Shown piece by piece: positions 12,405-20,904 of a DNA stretch of 42,859 bases (position 1 is the stretch's first letter; each line of letters starts with the position of its first letter). The DNA comes from Pseudomonas nitroreducens NBRC 12694 (GTDB taxonomy: Bacteria; Pseudomonadota; Gammaproteobacteria; Pseudomonadales; Pseudomonadaceae): assembly GCF_002091755.1 (NCBI RefSeq), contig NZ_BDAI01000022.1, positions 1-42,859 on the forward strand. The letters run 5' to 3'. Under the pieces are notes generated by a model. That model was not told the origin of the DNA. It saw only the letters and a program-made list of their open reading frames with translations, and did not search any database. The position numbers and the translations under genes were made by a program.

Positions 12405-13343
12405 TCAGGCCGACGCGCCATCCACGGCCTTGATCCGGTCCGACACGCGGGCCGCCAGGTCATCGGGACGGAACTTGGCAAGGAAGTCGTCAGCGCCGAC
12501 CTTCTTCACCATGGCCTGGTTGAACACCCCGGACAACGAAGTATGCAGGAGAATGTGCAGATCCTGCATGCGCGGGTCGTGACGGATTTCCGCCGTGAGC
12601 GTGTAGCCGTCCATCTCCGGCATCTCGATATCCGAGATCACCATCAACAGGTCGCTGCCCGGATGCCCGCCGGCCTCCACCATCTGGTGCAGGTAATCCA
12701 GCGCCTGGCGGCCATCGTTGAGTGCCAGCACCTCGACGCCGACGGTTTCCAGGCAACGCACCAGTTGCTTGCGCGCCACCGAGGAGTCATCCACCACCAG
12801 CACGCGCTTGCTCACCGCGCGGGCCTGGGTGTCGGCATCCAGCACGCCTTCGGAGATATCCTCAGAGGTCGGCGCCACTTCGGCGAGGATCTTCTCCACG
12901 TCGATGATTTCCACCAGCTGGTTGTCCACCCGAGTCACTGCCGTCAGGTAGTGGTCGCGACCGGTGCCCTTGGGTGGCGGATGGATCGACTCCCAGTTCA
13001 TGTTGACGATGCGCTCCACCGAGTGCACCAGGAAGCCCTGCACCTTGGTGTTGTACTCGGTGATGATCACGAAACTGTTGGCGACATCCCGCAGGGCGTG
13101 ACGCCCCGTGGCCAGCGCCAGATCGAGGATCGGGATGGTACCGCCGCGGATGTTCGCCACCCCGCGCACCACCTGGCTGGACTTGGGCATCACGGTCAGG
13201 CGGGGGCACTGCAGCACCTCCTTCACCTTGAACACGTTGATCCCGTACAGCTGGCTGCCGTTCAAACGGAACAGCAGCAGTTCGAGACGATTCTGGCCAA
13301 CCAGCTGCGTACGCTGGTTGACCGAATCCATGACTCCGGCCAT
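12405..13343 (-). CDS. cheV: Chemotaxis coupling protein CheV (CheW-REC fusion)
   Basis: A 312-residue protein with an N-terminal CheW domain (~15-165; segments LELLLFRLNGSQLYGINVFKVKE split over the first strands, VRGVANIRGGTIPILDL) and a C-terminal response-regulator receiver domain (~180-310). The receiver carries VLVVDDSS at its start, the phospho-acceptor aspartate in VISDIEMPEMDGYTL, the Thr/Ser position in LLHTSLSG and the lysine in DDFLAKFRPDDL. CheV couples chemoreceptors to CheA and is tuned by phosphorylation. The ATG at 13343 is fixed by the strong AGGAGG nine bases upstream. It is divergent from flgA with only 67 bases between, so the two genes share a promoter region. Confidence 0.95.
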   Translation of the reverse strand: MAGVMDSVNQRTQLVGQNRLELLLFRLNGSQLYGINVFKVKEVLQCPRLTVMPKSSQVVRGVANIRGGTIPILDLALATGRHALRDVANSFVIITEYNTKVQGFLVHSVERIVNMNWESIHPPPKGTGRDHYLTAVTRVDNQLVEIIDVEKILAEVAPTSEDISEGVLDADTQARAVSKRVLVVDDSSVARKQLVRCLETVGVEVLALNDGRQALDYLHQMVEAGGHPGSDLLMVISDIEMPEMDGYTLTAEIRHDPRMQDLHILLHTSLSGVFNQAMVKKVGADDFLAKFRPDDLAARVSDRIKAVDGASA

Positions 13344-13384
13344 TGAGCCTCCTGTGCACGCAACGCCGCCCTGCTGGCAGAGAC

Positions 13385-13398
13385 GGCATGACCATTGC
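13385..13398 (+). promoter_or_regulatory. Sigma54-type promoter candidate for flgA
   Basis: The element CGGCATG-ACCA-TTGCTT has GG at 13385-13386 and GC at 13397-13398 with exactly ten bases between, matching TGGCACG-N4-TTGCA at most positions. flgA is RpoN/FleQ controlled in P. aeruginosa (established knowledge). The predicted transcription start is about 13410, one base from the ATG at 13411. Confidence 0.6.
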
Positions 13399-13410
13399 TT
13401 AAACCGTTGC

Positions 13411-14169
13411 ATGAAACAGGCAACGACATTTTTCCGACATCCGAGACCCGCGCGCGCCCTGGTGGCTGCGCTACTCGGCATGGCGGGTGCGCTGACCCTC
13501 TCCCCGGCTGGGGCGGAAGGCTTCACCGCGCCTGAGATCCTTATCGGCTCCACCCAGGGCTTTCTTGAGTTCAAGGTGGAAGATTATCTGCAGACTTCCG
13601 GCATAGACGCACGCTACGAGATCGAAGTCGCCCGCATCGACCCCCGGCTGCGCCTGGCGCAGTGCGACAAGGACCTGACGCAGAAGCTGGAAAGCCCGGC
13701 ACAGCCCGTTGGTCGGGTCACCGTGCGGGTCATCTGCGAAGGCAGCTCTCCCTGGACGGTATTCGTTCCGGCGACGGTCAGGCTGTACCGTCAAGTTGTC
13801 GTCACCACCCTGCCCCTGCAGCGCAACCGGGTCATCGAGCCTGGCGATATCAGCGTCGTCGAGCGCGACGTCGGGCAACTGAACCAGGGCTACCTCACCG
13901 ATCCGCAGCAGGTGGTCGGCATGAAGCTCAAGCGCCCGACGGTCAACGACCAGGTACTGGCGCCGGTGTTCCTCGAACAGGCAGCGGCCGTGCGCAAGGG
14001 CGACCAGGTGGTGATTCGCGCCAAGACCAATGCGATCAACGTATTCATGCCCGGCGAAGCGCTCTCGGACGGGGTGCCCGGCGAGCAGATCCGCGTGCGC
14101 AACCTGCGCTCCCAGCGTATCGTCAGGGCTCGCGTGGTCGAGCCGGGGACCGTGGAAGTCAGCCTGTAG
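13411..14169 (+). CDS. flgA: Flagellar P-ring assembly chaperone FlgA
   Basis: A 252-residue periplasmic protein needed to assemble the P-ring (FlgI) of the flagellum. A signal peptide is visible at residues 1-35: basic start KQATTFFRHPRPAR, hydrophobic ALVAALLGMAGALTL, then SPAGA-EG as a likely cleavage site. The mature part ends in an SAF domain (~125-250) with the family sequences VIEPGDISVVERDVG, VGMKLKRP and VRKGDQVVIRA. It is somewhat longer than the roughly 220-230 residues usual for the family. ATG at 13411 has no ribosome site but is needed for the basic n-region of the signal peptide; the sigma54-like element would place the transcription start almost on it. First gene of the flgA-flgM-flgN-PilZ block. 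Confidence 0.92.
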   Translation: MKQATTFFRHPRPARALVAALLGMAGALTLSPAGAEGFTAPEILIGSTQGFLEFKVEDYLQTSGIDARYEIEVARIDPRLRLAQCDKDLTQKLESPAQPVGRVTVRVICEGSSPWTVFVPATVRLYRQVVVTTLPLQRNRVIEPGDISVVERDVGQLNQGYLTDPQQVVGMKLKRPTVNDQVLAPVFLEQAAAVRKGDQVVIRAKTNAINVFMPGEALSDGVPGEQIRVRNLRSQRIVRARVVEPGTVEVSL

Positions 14170-14191
14170 CGCTCGGCCCTGGCGATTTTCT

Positions 14192-14205
14192 GGCATGATG
14201 AACGC
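14192..14205 (+). promoter_or_regulatory. Second sigma54-like element upstream of flgM
   Basis: TGGCATG-ATGA-ACGCA has GG at 14192-14193 and GC at 14204-14205, ten bases apart, in the flgA-flgM gap. The -24 part agrees with the consensus at six of seven positions, the -12 part is weaker. Predicted start about 14217, upstream of the sigma28 promoter. Function is inference. Confidence 0.4.
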
Positions 14206-14246
14206 AGCCCTCTGCAAAATGTGCTCGGGCGCACGAAAATTCGGCC

Positions 14247-14273
14247 TAAAGTTTCTCTCAGGACGGCCGAAAA
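14247..14273 (+). promoter_or_regulatory. Sigma28 (FliA) promoter of flgM
   Basis: TAAA (14247-14250), a 15-base spacer, then GCCGAAAA (14266-14273): an almost exact match to the FliA consensus TAAA-N15-GCCGATAA. It lies 38 bases before the flgM start. This is the expected control of the anti-sigma factor gene by its own target sigma factor. Confidence 0.88.
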
Positions 14274-14310
14274 GCTTGGCAAGCGTCCAATACCTCCAGA
14301 GGTTTCCACC

Positions 14311-14625
14311 ATGGTCATCGACTTCAACCGGCTGAACCCAGCCTCTACGACAGCCAGCACTGGCCGTAGCAGTGCTGCCCAGAGCGGTCGCAGCGAAGCC
14401 GCCGCAGAGAATGCCTCCGTCAACGCCCCGGTCAAGAGCGGCGAGTCGGTACAGCTGAGCGATACCGCGCAGCAACTACAGAAAGTAAGCGATCAACTGA
14501 AGGACCAGCCCGTGGTCGACAACGAGAAAGTGGCTCGCATCAAAGCGGCCATCGCTGACGGCAGCTACCAGGTCGACAGCCAGAAAGTCGCCAGCAAGCT
14601 GCTCGATTTCGAATCCCAGCGCTGA
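14311..14625 (+). CDS. flgM: Anti-sigma28 factor FlgM
   Basis: A 104-residue protein that holds FliA inactive until the hook-basal body is finished and FlgM is exported through it. The N-terminal half (MVIDFNRLNP, then Ser/Ala/Thr-rich sequence to ~40) is low complexity and disordered in the family. The C-terminal half has the sigma28-binding helices: SVQLSDTAQQLQKVSDQL (~46-63), VDNEKVARIKAAIADGSYQV and ASKLLDFE. The ATG at 14311 follows CCAGAGG at eight bases. Size is normal. Own sigma28 promoter upstream, and flgN 43 bases downstream. Confidence 0.94.
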   Translation: MVIDFNRLNPASTTASTGRSSAAQSGRSEAAAENASVNAPVKSGESVQLSDTAQQLQKVSDQLKDQPVVDNEKVARIKAAIADGSYQVDSQKVASKLLDFESQR

Positions 14626-14668
14626 GTTCACTCAGCGCCTGGTCAACCGCTAGTACGCCGAGCCCAAG

Positions 14669-15130
14669 ATGTCCGACGCCCTGCTTTCCCTGATCAACGG
14701 CGACATCGAAGCAGCCAGCACCCTGCTGCAACTGATCGACGACGAGTACCAGGCGCTGCAAGCGCGGGATCTCGATCAGCTGCAGAAGCTGCTCGACGGC
14801 AAGCTGCCGCTTCTGCAGCAGCTTGAGCAGAATGGCCGCATCCGCGCCCAGGCACTGCTGCAGGCCGGCGTCAGCGTGGATCGCGAAGGGCTCGCGCAGA
14901 TCGCCCAGGCCACCGGCAATTCCCTGCTCCCCGCACGCGCGGAAGAACTGGGTGCGCTGCTGGAACGCTGCCAGGAAGCCAACCAGCGCAACGGCCGAAT
15001 CATCCGCTCCGGCCAGGCCAGCACCGAGCGCACGCTCGACATCCTGCGCGGCCAGGACACCCCACGCCTCTATGACCGCTACGGCGGTTCGACCCAGGGC
15101 AACCGCCAGCGTCCGCTGAGCCAGGCCTGA
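14669..15130 (+). CDS. flgN: Flagellar export chaperone FlgN
   Basis: A 153-residue helical cytoplasmic protein, the chaperone for the hook-filament junction proteins FlgK and FlgL. It is almost wholly coiled coil: SLINGDIEAASTLLQLIDDE and LQARDLDQLQKLLDGKLPLL near the N-terminus, then EELGALLERCQEANQRNGRI near residues 92-111, with the disordered tail expected for FlgN (TPRLYDRYGGSTQGN). It follows flgM by 43 bases without a strong ribosome site, so expression probably depends on the flgM transcript. Pairing with flgM is the usual order. Confidence 0.92.
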   Translation: MSDALLSLINGDIEAASTLLQLIDDEYQALQARDLDQLQKLLDGKLPLLQQLEQNGRIRAQALLQAGVSVDREGLAQIAQATGNSLLPARAEELGALLERCQEANQRNGRIIRSGQASTERTLDILRGQDTPRLYDRYGGSTQGNRQRPLSQA

Positions 15131-15235
15131 GCGTTCGTCGGAAAGCTGGCCTGGCAGCCAGCCTTTGGGCAAAATGCCACTATCGATCCTGCCTCGTGCC
15201 TTACTCATAACAAACACAATGGAGATTCGCGGACC

Positions 15236-15985
15236 GTGTCCAATCCGTTCGTCGAGGAAAATGGCCCTCAACCACCGAAGGTCCTGAAAGCTCCGGTGGA
15301 GATCCACGCCAGCCTGAAATTACTGATGGACAGTCACGATCCCCTGGTCATCACCTTCGAAGGGCGCGGCCAGCGCTTCCAGAGCTTTGTCGTCGAGGTC
15401 AACCGCGAACGCAACATCGTCGCCCTGGACGAACTGATCCCCAACGATGGCGAGCGCTTCCTGCAGAACGGCGAGCAGTTCCGTATCGAAGCCTTCCATG
15501 AAGGCGTGCGCATTGCCTGGGAGAACACCCAGAACGCCTACTTCTCCGAGATCGACGGTGCCCGCTGCTACTGGCTGCCGGTGCCGACCGAGATGCTCTA
15601 TCACCAGCGCCGCAACGCCTTCCGCGCCCCCGTGGGCCAGGGCCAGCCGGTGGCCGTGGAAATTGCCGGCAGCAAGCTCAAGGCCCCGCTCAAGGGCAAC
15701 CTGATCGATATCTCCGCCACCGGCTGCAAGATCCGCCTGGAAGGCAACGCTGCCGAGCGCCTGCAGCCCGGCCAGATCTACGAGGAATTCACCGCGCGCC
15801 TGCCCTTTGGCGCCCTGACCATGGAAGTCGAACTGCGCCACGTGCATTTCGAGGAAAAGGTCGGCTACAGCTTCGCTGGCGTACGCTTCCACCAGATGAG
15901 CGGCCTGGCCCAGCGCAACATCGAGCGCTTCGTCTACCAGCTGCAGCGCGAAGCCCGACGCTTCGAGAAGGACGAACTGTTCTAG
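15236..15985 (+). CDS. flgZ: Flagellar brake protein with YcgR and PilZ domains
   Basis: A 249-residue c-di-GMP receptor that acts on the flagellar motor. The N-terminal YcgR domain covers ~20-118 and the PilZ domain ~120-240. The c-di-GMP site is intact: R-x-x-x-R in HQRRNAFR (R126 and R130) and D/N-x-S-x-x-G in LIDISATGCKI (D158, S160, G163). By family knowledge it slows swimming when c-di-GMP is high and in Pseudomonas can engage the MotCD stator. It starts with GTG at 15236, preceded by GGAG at about 12 bases. The position right after flgN matches the flgZ gene of Pseudomonas. A 105-base gap suggests possible separate expression. Confidence 0.93.
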   Translation: MSNPFVEENGPQPPKVLKAPVEIHASLKLLMDSHDPLVITFEGRGQRFQSFVVEVNRERNIVALDELIPNDGERFLQNGEQFRIEAFHEGVRIAWENTQNAYFSEIDGARCYWLPVPTEMLYHQRRNAFRAPVGQGQPVAVEIAGSKLKAPLKGNLIDISATGCKIRLEGNAAERLQPGQIYEEFTARLPFGALTMEVELRHVHFEEKVGYSFAGVRFHQMSGLAQRNIERFVYQLQREARRFEKDELF

Positions 15986-15993
15986 TCCCTGCG

Positions 15994-16015
15994 GGGCGGC
16001 AAGCACCTGCCGCCC
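15994..16015. terminator. Hairpin between flgZ and the convergent MFS gene
   Basis: GGGCGGCA-AGCACC-TGCCGCCC is a perfect eight-base stem with a six-base loop, nine bases after the flgZ stop, followed by TTCCCTCTC. Likely ends transcription of the flagellar genes, perhaps in both directions. Confidence 0.65.
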
Positions 16016-16028
16016 TTCCCTCTCGGCC

Positions 16029-17369
16029 TCACGCGGGCCGGCTTTCTTCCTCTGCTTCCGTGCCCTTCTCGGGTACCGGCGCGCTGTTGTCGTTGCCCTT
16101 CATCTGCTCTTCCACGGCGGCCTCGTCGACCCGCGGGTCGAGCGCGGCGGACAATGGCGAGGATGCCAGGCTGTCCGGCGTGGCGACGTGCTTGACCGGC
16201 GCCTCGTCGACCCGGTGTACGCCGCTGACCCTCTCCGGGCGCACGCGCCAGATCAGGATCAGCGAACAGGCGCAGACGAACGCATAGAGCATGTTCGCAC
16301 CGAAGACTTTCATCAGCGCACCGGCCGCCAGCGGGCCGATACAGGCACCGACACCGAAGGTCACCAGCAGCATGGCGGTCAGCGAAACGCGCCGCTCGCC
16401 TTCGACGTGGTCATTGGAGAACGCCACCGCCAGCGGGTAGAGGGTGAACTGCACCAGGCAGACCACGAAGCCCAGCGGCAACAGCCAGGCCAGCGTCATC
16501 GGCGGCAACGGCAGCACCGGCAGCAGGGCCAGCGGCAGGGCGACCACCAGCAGCAGTATCGCGGCATTGCGGATGAGCGCCGCGCGGTCATAGCGATCCG
16601 ACAGCCAGCCCAGCGGCCACTGCACCACCAGCCCGGCGAAGATGCAGCCGCCCATGAACAGGCCGATTTCCTCGGTGCTCAAGCCCTGGCGCACCGCGTA
16701 GAGCGGCGCCAGGCCGTAGAACGAACCGATCACCAGCCCCGACACCAGCACCGTGGTCAGCGACTGCGGCACCCGCTGGATGAAGAAGCGCGGCTCCAGT
16801 GGCGCCGGGCGCAGCGGCGCGGGGTGGACCTTGTGGGTGATCGCCACCGGGATCAGCGACAGCGCAAAGCACAGCGCAATCAGCATCGGCAGCTCCGGGC
16901 CCAGGCCCGGATGCACCACCAGCACCAGTTGGCCAAGTACCAGGCCCAGGTATGACGCGACCATGTAGCCGGCGAACACCAGCCCGCGCTGGCGCGCCTC
17001 GGCCTGCTCGTTGAGCCAGCTCTCGATGACCATGTACTGGCACATCATGCCCAGGCCGATGGCGACCCGCAGCACCAGCCAGAAGCCCACCCACGGCAGC
17101 AGACCAATGCCCAGCACGGCGGCGGTCACCAAGCCGCCACAGGCGACGTAGGCGCGGATATGGCCGACGCGGGCGATCAGCCGGTGGCCGATCTTGCCGC
17201 CCAGCACCAGGCCAAGGTAGTAGGCGGCCATCATGGCGCCGATCCATAACCCATCGACCTTCTCCGCGCCCAGGCGCAGGGCGAGGTAGGTACTGAGCAG
17301 ACCGGAACCGGTCAGGAGCATGACGGCGGCGAAGTACAGAGCGCGGAAGGCAGTGACGATCCGAAGCAT
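16029..17369 (-). CDS. MFS transporter with hydrophilic C-terminal tail
   Basis: A 446-residue inner-membrane protein of the major facilitator superfamily with about 12 membrane helices in two halves. Recognisable features are the loop between helices 2 and 3 (LGGKIGHRLIARVGHIR) and the matching half-repeat loop LGWLSDRYDRAALIR in the second half. The overall look is of YcaD/YfkF-like sugar- or drug-type MFS carriers, but no substrate can be assigned. The last ~65 residues are hydrophilic and acidic (HRVDEAPVKHVATPDS ... EKGTEAEEESRPA) and should lie in the cytoplasm. The start ATG at 17369 has an excellent AGGAGGT site three bases upstream. It is convergent with flgZ. Confidence 0.88.
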   Translation of the reverse strand: MLRIVTAFRALYFAAVMLLTGSGLLSTYLALRLGAEKVDGLWIGAMMAAYYLGLVLGGKIGHRLIARVGHIRAYVACGGLVTAAVLGIGLLPWVGFWLVLRVAIGLGMMCQYMVIESWLNEQAEARQRGLVFAGYMVASYLGLVLGQLVLVVHPGLGPELPMLIALCFALSLIPVAITHKVHPAPLRPAPLEPRFFIQRVPQSLTTVLVSGLVIGSFYGLAPLYAVRQGLSTEEIGLFMGGCIFAGLVVQWPLGWLSDRYDRAALIRNAAILLLVVALPLALLPVLPLPPMTLAWLLPLGFVVCLVQFTLYPLAVAFSNDHVEGERRVSLTAMLLVTFGVGACIGPLAAGALMKVFGANMLYAFVCACSLILIWRVRPERVSGVHRVDEAPVKHVATPDSLASSPLSAALDPRVDEAAVEEQMKGNDNSAPVPEKGTEAEEESRPA

Positions 17370-17656
17370 TGGACCTCCTGGTCCAGAACAACCCCGGCAC
17401 AGTGTCCGGGCAGCGGAAAGCGGGACTTGCCGTGACACATTAGAGGCTGCCAATCGACGCGTCGAGAGCCCTGCCGGGCCCGGAATAGCGAGTGTCGCCC
17501 CCGGTGATGCGGGCCAGTTCGAAGGATACCGGCGGGATGAGCGAGGATGGCTTGAAGATCGCCTGGAGATAGGCGCCGATCACAGCTGCATCAGACTTTC
17601 GCCGCAGCTGTGTCGGCGGGCACGCGGCTCACGACCTTGACATCAGGCTTTCGACT

Positions 17657-18997
17657 TCAGGCCTGGGCTGCGAGTACGCGGCGCTCCCAGGGGCTGATCT
17701 CGTCGAAGAAGCTGGTCAGCTCCATGGACTTGGTCGCGCAGTAGCCGTCGATGAACTCGTTGCCGAATACCTCGCGGGCCAGCTCGCTGCGCTTGAGGCG
17801 CTGCATCGCGTCGTACATCGTGCACGGCAGCAGCAGCTCGTCCGGCACCTCGAACTCACCCTGGATCGGCGCGGTGGGCTCCAGCGCCTGCTCGATGCCG
17901 TGCAGGCCGGCCGCCAGGCTCGCGGCGATGGCCAGGTAGGGGTTGGCGTCGGCGCCGGCCAGGCGGTTTTCCACTCGCCGGGCGACCGGTGCGCTGGCCG
18001 GAATGCGCAGGCCGGCAGCGCGGTTGTCGTGCGACCAGCAGGCGTTGTTCGGCGACGCGTAGGGGTGGCACAGGCGCTGGAAGGAGTTGACGTTCGGCGC
18101 GAACAGCAGGGTGAAGTCCGCCAGGCACGCCTGCTGGCCACCGATGAAATGCCGGAACGCCGGCGTGGCCTCGCCATGGGCATCAGTGAAGATGTTGCGG
18201 CCCTCGCCATCGACCACGCTCTGGTGGATGTGCATCGAACTGCCCGGCGTGTGCGCCAGCGGCTTGGCCATGCACACCACGATCAGCCCGTGCTTGAGCG
18301 CGACTTCCTTGAGCAGGTGCTTGAAGAGGAAGGTCTGGTCGGCCAGCAGCACCGGGTCGCCGTGCAGGAAGTTGATCTCGAACTGGGTGGTGCCCATCTC
18401 GTGCATGAAGGTGTCGCGTTCCAGCCCCACCGCTGCCATGCAGCGGTAGACGTCCTGGAAGAACGGCCGCAGGCCGTTGTTGGAGGACACGCTGAAGGCC
18501 GAGTGGCCGATCTCGCGGCGACCGTCGAGGCCGACCGGCGCCTGGAAGGCTTCGTTGGCGTCGGGGTTGGGCGCGAACACGAAGAACTCCAGCTCGGTCG
18601 CCACCACCGGGCTCCAGCCGCGCTCGGCGTAGCGCGCGACGACTTGCTTGAGCAGGCCGCGGGTGGACAGGCCGGACGGCTTGCCGTCGAGTTCCACCGC
18701 ATCGCAGATGGCGAAGGCGCGGGGTTCGTCGCTCCAGGGCAGGCGGTGGATCTGGGTGGGCTCGGCGATCAGCGCGAGGTCGCCGTCGTCGCTGCCGTAG
18801 TACTTGGCCGGCGGGTAGCCGCCCATGATGCATTGCAGCAGGACGCCACGCGCCAGTTGCAACCGGCGCCCGGTGAGGAAGCCCTCGCCGGTCATCACCT
18901 TGCCACGCGGCACCCCGTTGAGGTCGGGGGTGACGCACTCGATCTCTTCCACTCCAGCCAGGCGTTCGGCGAGCGGGATTCCTAGATCGTTACTCAT
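17657..18997 (-). CDS. Glutamine synthetase family protein (gamma-glutamylamine ligase type)
   Basis: A 446-residue cytoplasmic ligase of the GlnA fold, shorter than true GSI and lacking the adenylylation tyrosine loop, as in PuuA/PauA-type gamma-glutamylpolyamine synthetases. The beta-grasp N-domain is ~18-105; the catalytic domain shows the metal ligands in TELEFFVFAP, the HEMGTTQFEINF strand, SSMHIHQSV (ATP/ammonia-site histidine region), NNACWSHDNRAAGLRIP and RVENRLAGADANPYLAIAA with its arginines and glutamate. Likely reaction: ATP-dependent joining of glutamate to an amine such as putrescine, spermidine or an unknown amine; no other Pau/Puu genes lie nearby. AAGGATAAG precedes the ATG. 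Monocistronic as far as visible. The 287 bases downstream (17370-17656) show no feature I can name. Confidence 0.9.
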   Translation of the reverse strand: MSNDLGIPLAERLAGVEEIECVTPDLNGVPRGKVMTGEGFLTGRRLQLARGVLLQCIMGGYPPAKYYGSDDGDLALIAEPTQIHRLPWSDEPRAFAICDAVELDGKPSGLSTRGLLKQVVARYAERGWSPVVATELEFFVFAPNPDANEAFQAPVGLDGRREIGHSAFSVSSNNGLRPFFQDVYRCMAAVGLERDTFMHEMGTTQFEINFLHGDPVLLADQTFLFKHLLKEVALKHGLIVVCMAKPLAHTPGSSMHIHQSVVDGEGRNIFTDAHGEATPAFRHFIGGQQACLADFTLLFAPNVNSFQRLCHPYASPNNACWSHDNRAAGLRIPASAPVARRVENRLAGADANPYLAIAASLAAGLHGIEQALEPTAPIQGEFEVPDELLLPCTMYDAMQRLKRSELAREVFGNEFIDGYCATKSMELTSFFDEISPWERRVLAAQA

Positions 18998-19158
18998 GAC
19001 TTCTTATCCTTGTTCTTCTTGTCCTTGTCACAGGACGCCGCGCGAGGTGCGCGAGCCCGTACAAAATACGCACCACGCGTTCGATATTTCAAGCGGGCCG
19101 AAGATCGGATTTTCCTCGCCGGATCGCAGGCAGGACACGTGTGGAATGAGTTCGCGCG

Positions 19159-19194
19159 AATGAAGACGCCGCTCCCTGGAGCGGCGTCTTCATT
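19159..19194 (-). terminator. Strong terminator of pitA
   Basis: AATGAAGACGCCGCTCC-CT-GGAGCGGCGTCTTCATT, a perfect 17-base stem with a two-base loop, starts 13 bases after the pitA stop. No long T tract follows. It also isolates pitA from the glutamine synthetase-like gene transcribed in the same direction. Confidence 0.8.
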
Positions 19195-19207
19195 GAGTCA
19201 CCCGCCC

Positions 19208-20812
19208 TCAGAACAGGTGGGTGAACAGCCAGTACAGCGAAGCGGAGAGCACGATGGCCGCCGGCAGGGTCAGCACCCAGGCCATCAGCAGGTTGCGGAT
19301 GGTGCGCATCTGCAGGCCGGAGCCGTTGGCGGCCATGGTGCCGGCGACGCCGGAAGACAGCACGTGGGTCGTCGATACCGGCAACCCGTACATGTCCGCT
19401 GCGCCGATGGTCATCATCGCCACCAGCTCCGCCGAGGCGCCCTGGGCGTACGTCAGGTGGGTCTTGCCGATCTTCTCGCCGACGGTGACCACGATGCGCT
19501 TCCAGCCGACCATGGTGCCCAGGCCGAGGGCGATGGCCACGGCAACCTTCACCCACAGCGGGATGAAGCGGGTCGACTCGTCGATCTTGCCCTTGAACGC
19601 CGCCAGCTTGCTGGTGGTATCGGCGTCGAAGTTGCCGACCTTGTCCTTGTCCATCAGGCGGATCGCCTCGCTGGTCAGGTACATGTCGTTGCGCACGTTG
19701 CCCATGGCTTCGGCCGGCACGCGAGCAAGGCTGCCGTAGCCCTTCACTTCCGCGCCGATGGCGCCGGTCAGCGCCGCCAGCGACGGGATCAGTTCCGGGC
19801 TGGCTTCCTTGGTACGCACGTATTCCGACAGCACCGCGCGCGGGTCGGCCGGGGCCGGCTGCGGCGCGGCGCGGACCAGCGCCTGCTGGGTGACTTCGGC
19901 GATGGCGACGAACTGCACGGTCTGGTCCGCCGGCATGGTGCGGTTCAGCGCGTAGGCCATCGGCAGGGTGCCAACCAGGATCAGCATGATCAGGCCCATG
20001 CCCTTCTGCCCGTCGTTGGAACCGTGGGCGAAGGAGACGCCGGTGCAGGTGAGAATCAGCAGGCCACGAATCCACCACGGCGGCGGCGTCTTGCCCTTGG
20101 GCGCCTTGTACAGCGCGCGGTTCCTTACCAGCAGGCGCAGCGCCAGCAGCAGGAGCGCGGCGCAGACGAAGCCGATCAGCGGCGAGAGCAGCAGCGAGTA
20201 GCCGACCTTGGTCGCCTGCGCCCAGTCGACGCCGCTGGTGCCGTCGCGGCCATGCATCAGCGCATTGGCGATGCCCACGCCGATGATCGAGCCGATCAGC
20301 GTGTGCGAGGACGACGCCGGCAAGCCCAGCCACCAGGTGCCGAGGTTCCACAGGATGGCGGCGATCAGCAGGGCGAAGACCATGGCGAAACCGGCCGAGG
20401 AACCGACCTGCAGGATCAGCTCCACCGGCAGCAGGGCGATGATGCCGAAGGCCACCGCGCCGCTGGAGAGCAGCACGCCGAGGAAGTTGAAGCAGCCCGA
20501 CCAGACCACCGCGAAGTGCGGCGGCAGCGAGTGCGTATAGATGACGGTGGCCACCGCGTTGGCGGTGTCGTGGAAACCGTTGACGAACTCGAATCCCAGG
20601 GCGATGAACAGGGCGACCCCGAGCAGCAGGAACGGCGTCCAGGTGGTGACCGCAGTGGTGACGTCGTCGACGTCACGCACCAGGCTCCAGGCCGAGAACA
20701 GCAGGCCGACGGCGAGCACGGCGAAGAAGACGAAGGCGGTCAGGCGGCCGGGTTTGTGCTCCAGATGGGGCCGTCCTTCGGCGATGGGAACGGCCAGGGT
20801 ATCGGTGGTCAT
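19208..20812 (-). CDS. pitA: Low-affinity inorganic phosphate transporter PitA
   Basis: A 534-residue inner-membrane protein of the PiT family that carries neutral metal-phosphate with protons. The two duplicated signature regions are present: GFEFVNGFHDTANAVATVIY near residue 75 and GVSFAHGSNDGQKGMGLIM in the second half (both G-F/H-x-N-D/H-D type). A long cytoplasmic loop lies between, then GLGTMVGWKRIVVTVGEKIGK split across the last conserved segment, and GLPVSTTHVLSSGVAGTMAA near the end. About ten helices. The start at 20812 (MTTDTLAVP) is preferred over an ATG at 20845; neither has a good ribosome site, so the N-terminus is uncertain by 11 residues. The next gene upstream, ppk2, acts on polyphosphate, a plausible functional pairing, but the two are separated by a repeat cluster and are not an operon. 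Confidence 0.92.
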   Translation of the reverse strand: MTTDTLAVPIAEGRPHLEHKPGRLTAFVFFAVLAVGLLFSAWSLVRDVDDVTTAVTTWTPFLLLGVALFIALGFEFVNGFHDTANAVATVIYTHSLPPHFAVVWSGCFNFLGVLLSSGAVAFGIIALLPVELILQVGSSAGFAMVFALLIAAILWNLGTWWLGLPASSSHTLIGSIIGVGIANALMHGRDGTSGVDWAQATKVGYSLLLSPLIGFVCAALLLLALRLLVRNRALYKAPKGKTPPPWWIRGLLILTCTGVSFAHGSNDGQKGMGLIMLILVGTLPMAYALNRTMPADQTVQFVAIAEVTQQALVRAAPQPAPADPRAVLSEYVRTKEASPELIPSLAALTGAIGAEVKGYGSLARVPAEAMGNVRNDMYLTSEAIRLMDKDKVGNFDADTTSKLAAFKGKIDESTRFIPLWVKVAVAIALGLGTMVGWKRIVVTVGEKIGKTHLTYAQGASAELVAMMTIGAADMYGLPVSTTHVLSSGVAGTMAANGSGLQMRTIRNLLMAWVLTLPAAIVLSASLYWLFTHLF

Positions 20813-20904
20813 GCTGGGAGTCCGCGTGGGGGATGTCCCAGTCATGATCGGCGGGGAATGTTACAGGTTATGTCTCTGCCGGAGCTGTCCGCAGGTGGGC
20901 TTTA

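Noticed and set aside
13344..13410. Sigma28 promoter for cheV on the minus strand
   Set aside because: A TAAG and GCCGTCTC can be found but only 11 bases apart in place of 15, and the match is poor.
16029..17369. Assigning the MFS gene to polyamine uptake because of the neighbouring glutamine synthetase-like gene
   Set aside because: There is a 287-base gap, no shared operon signal, and no sequence feature of polyamine carriers.
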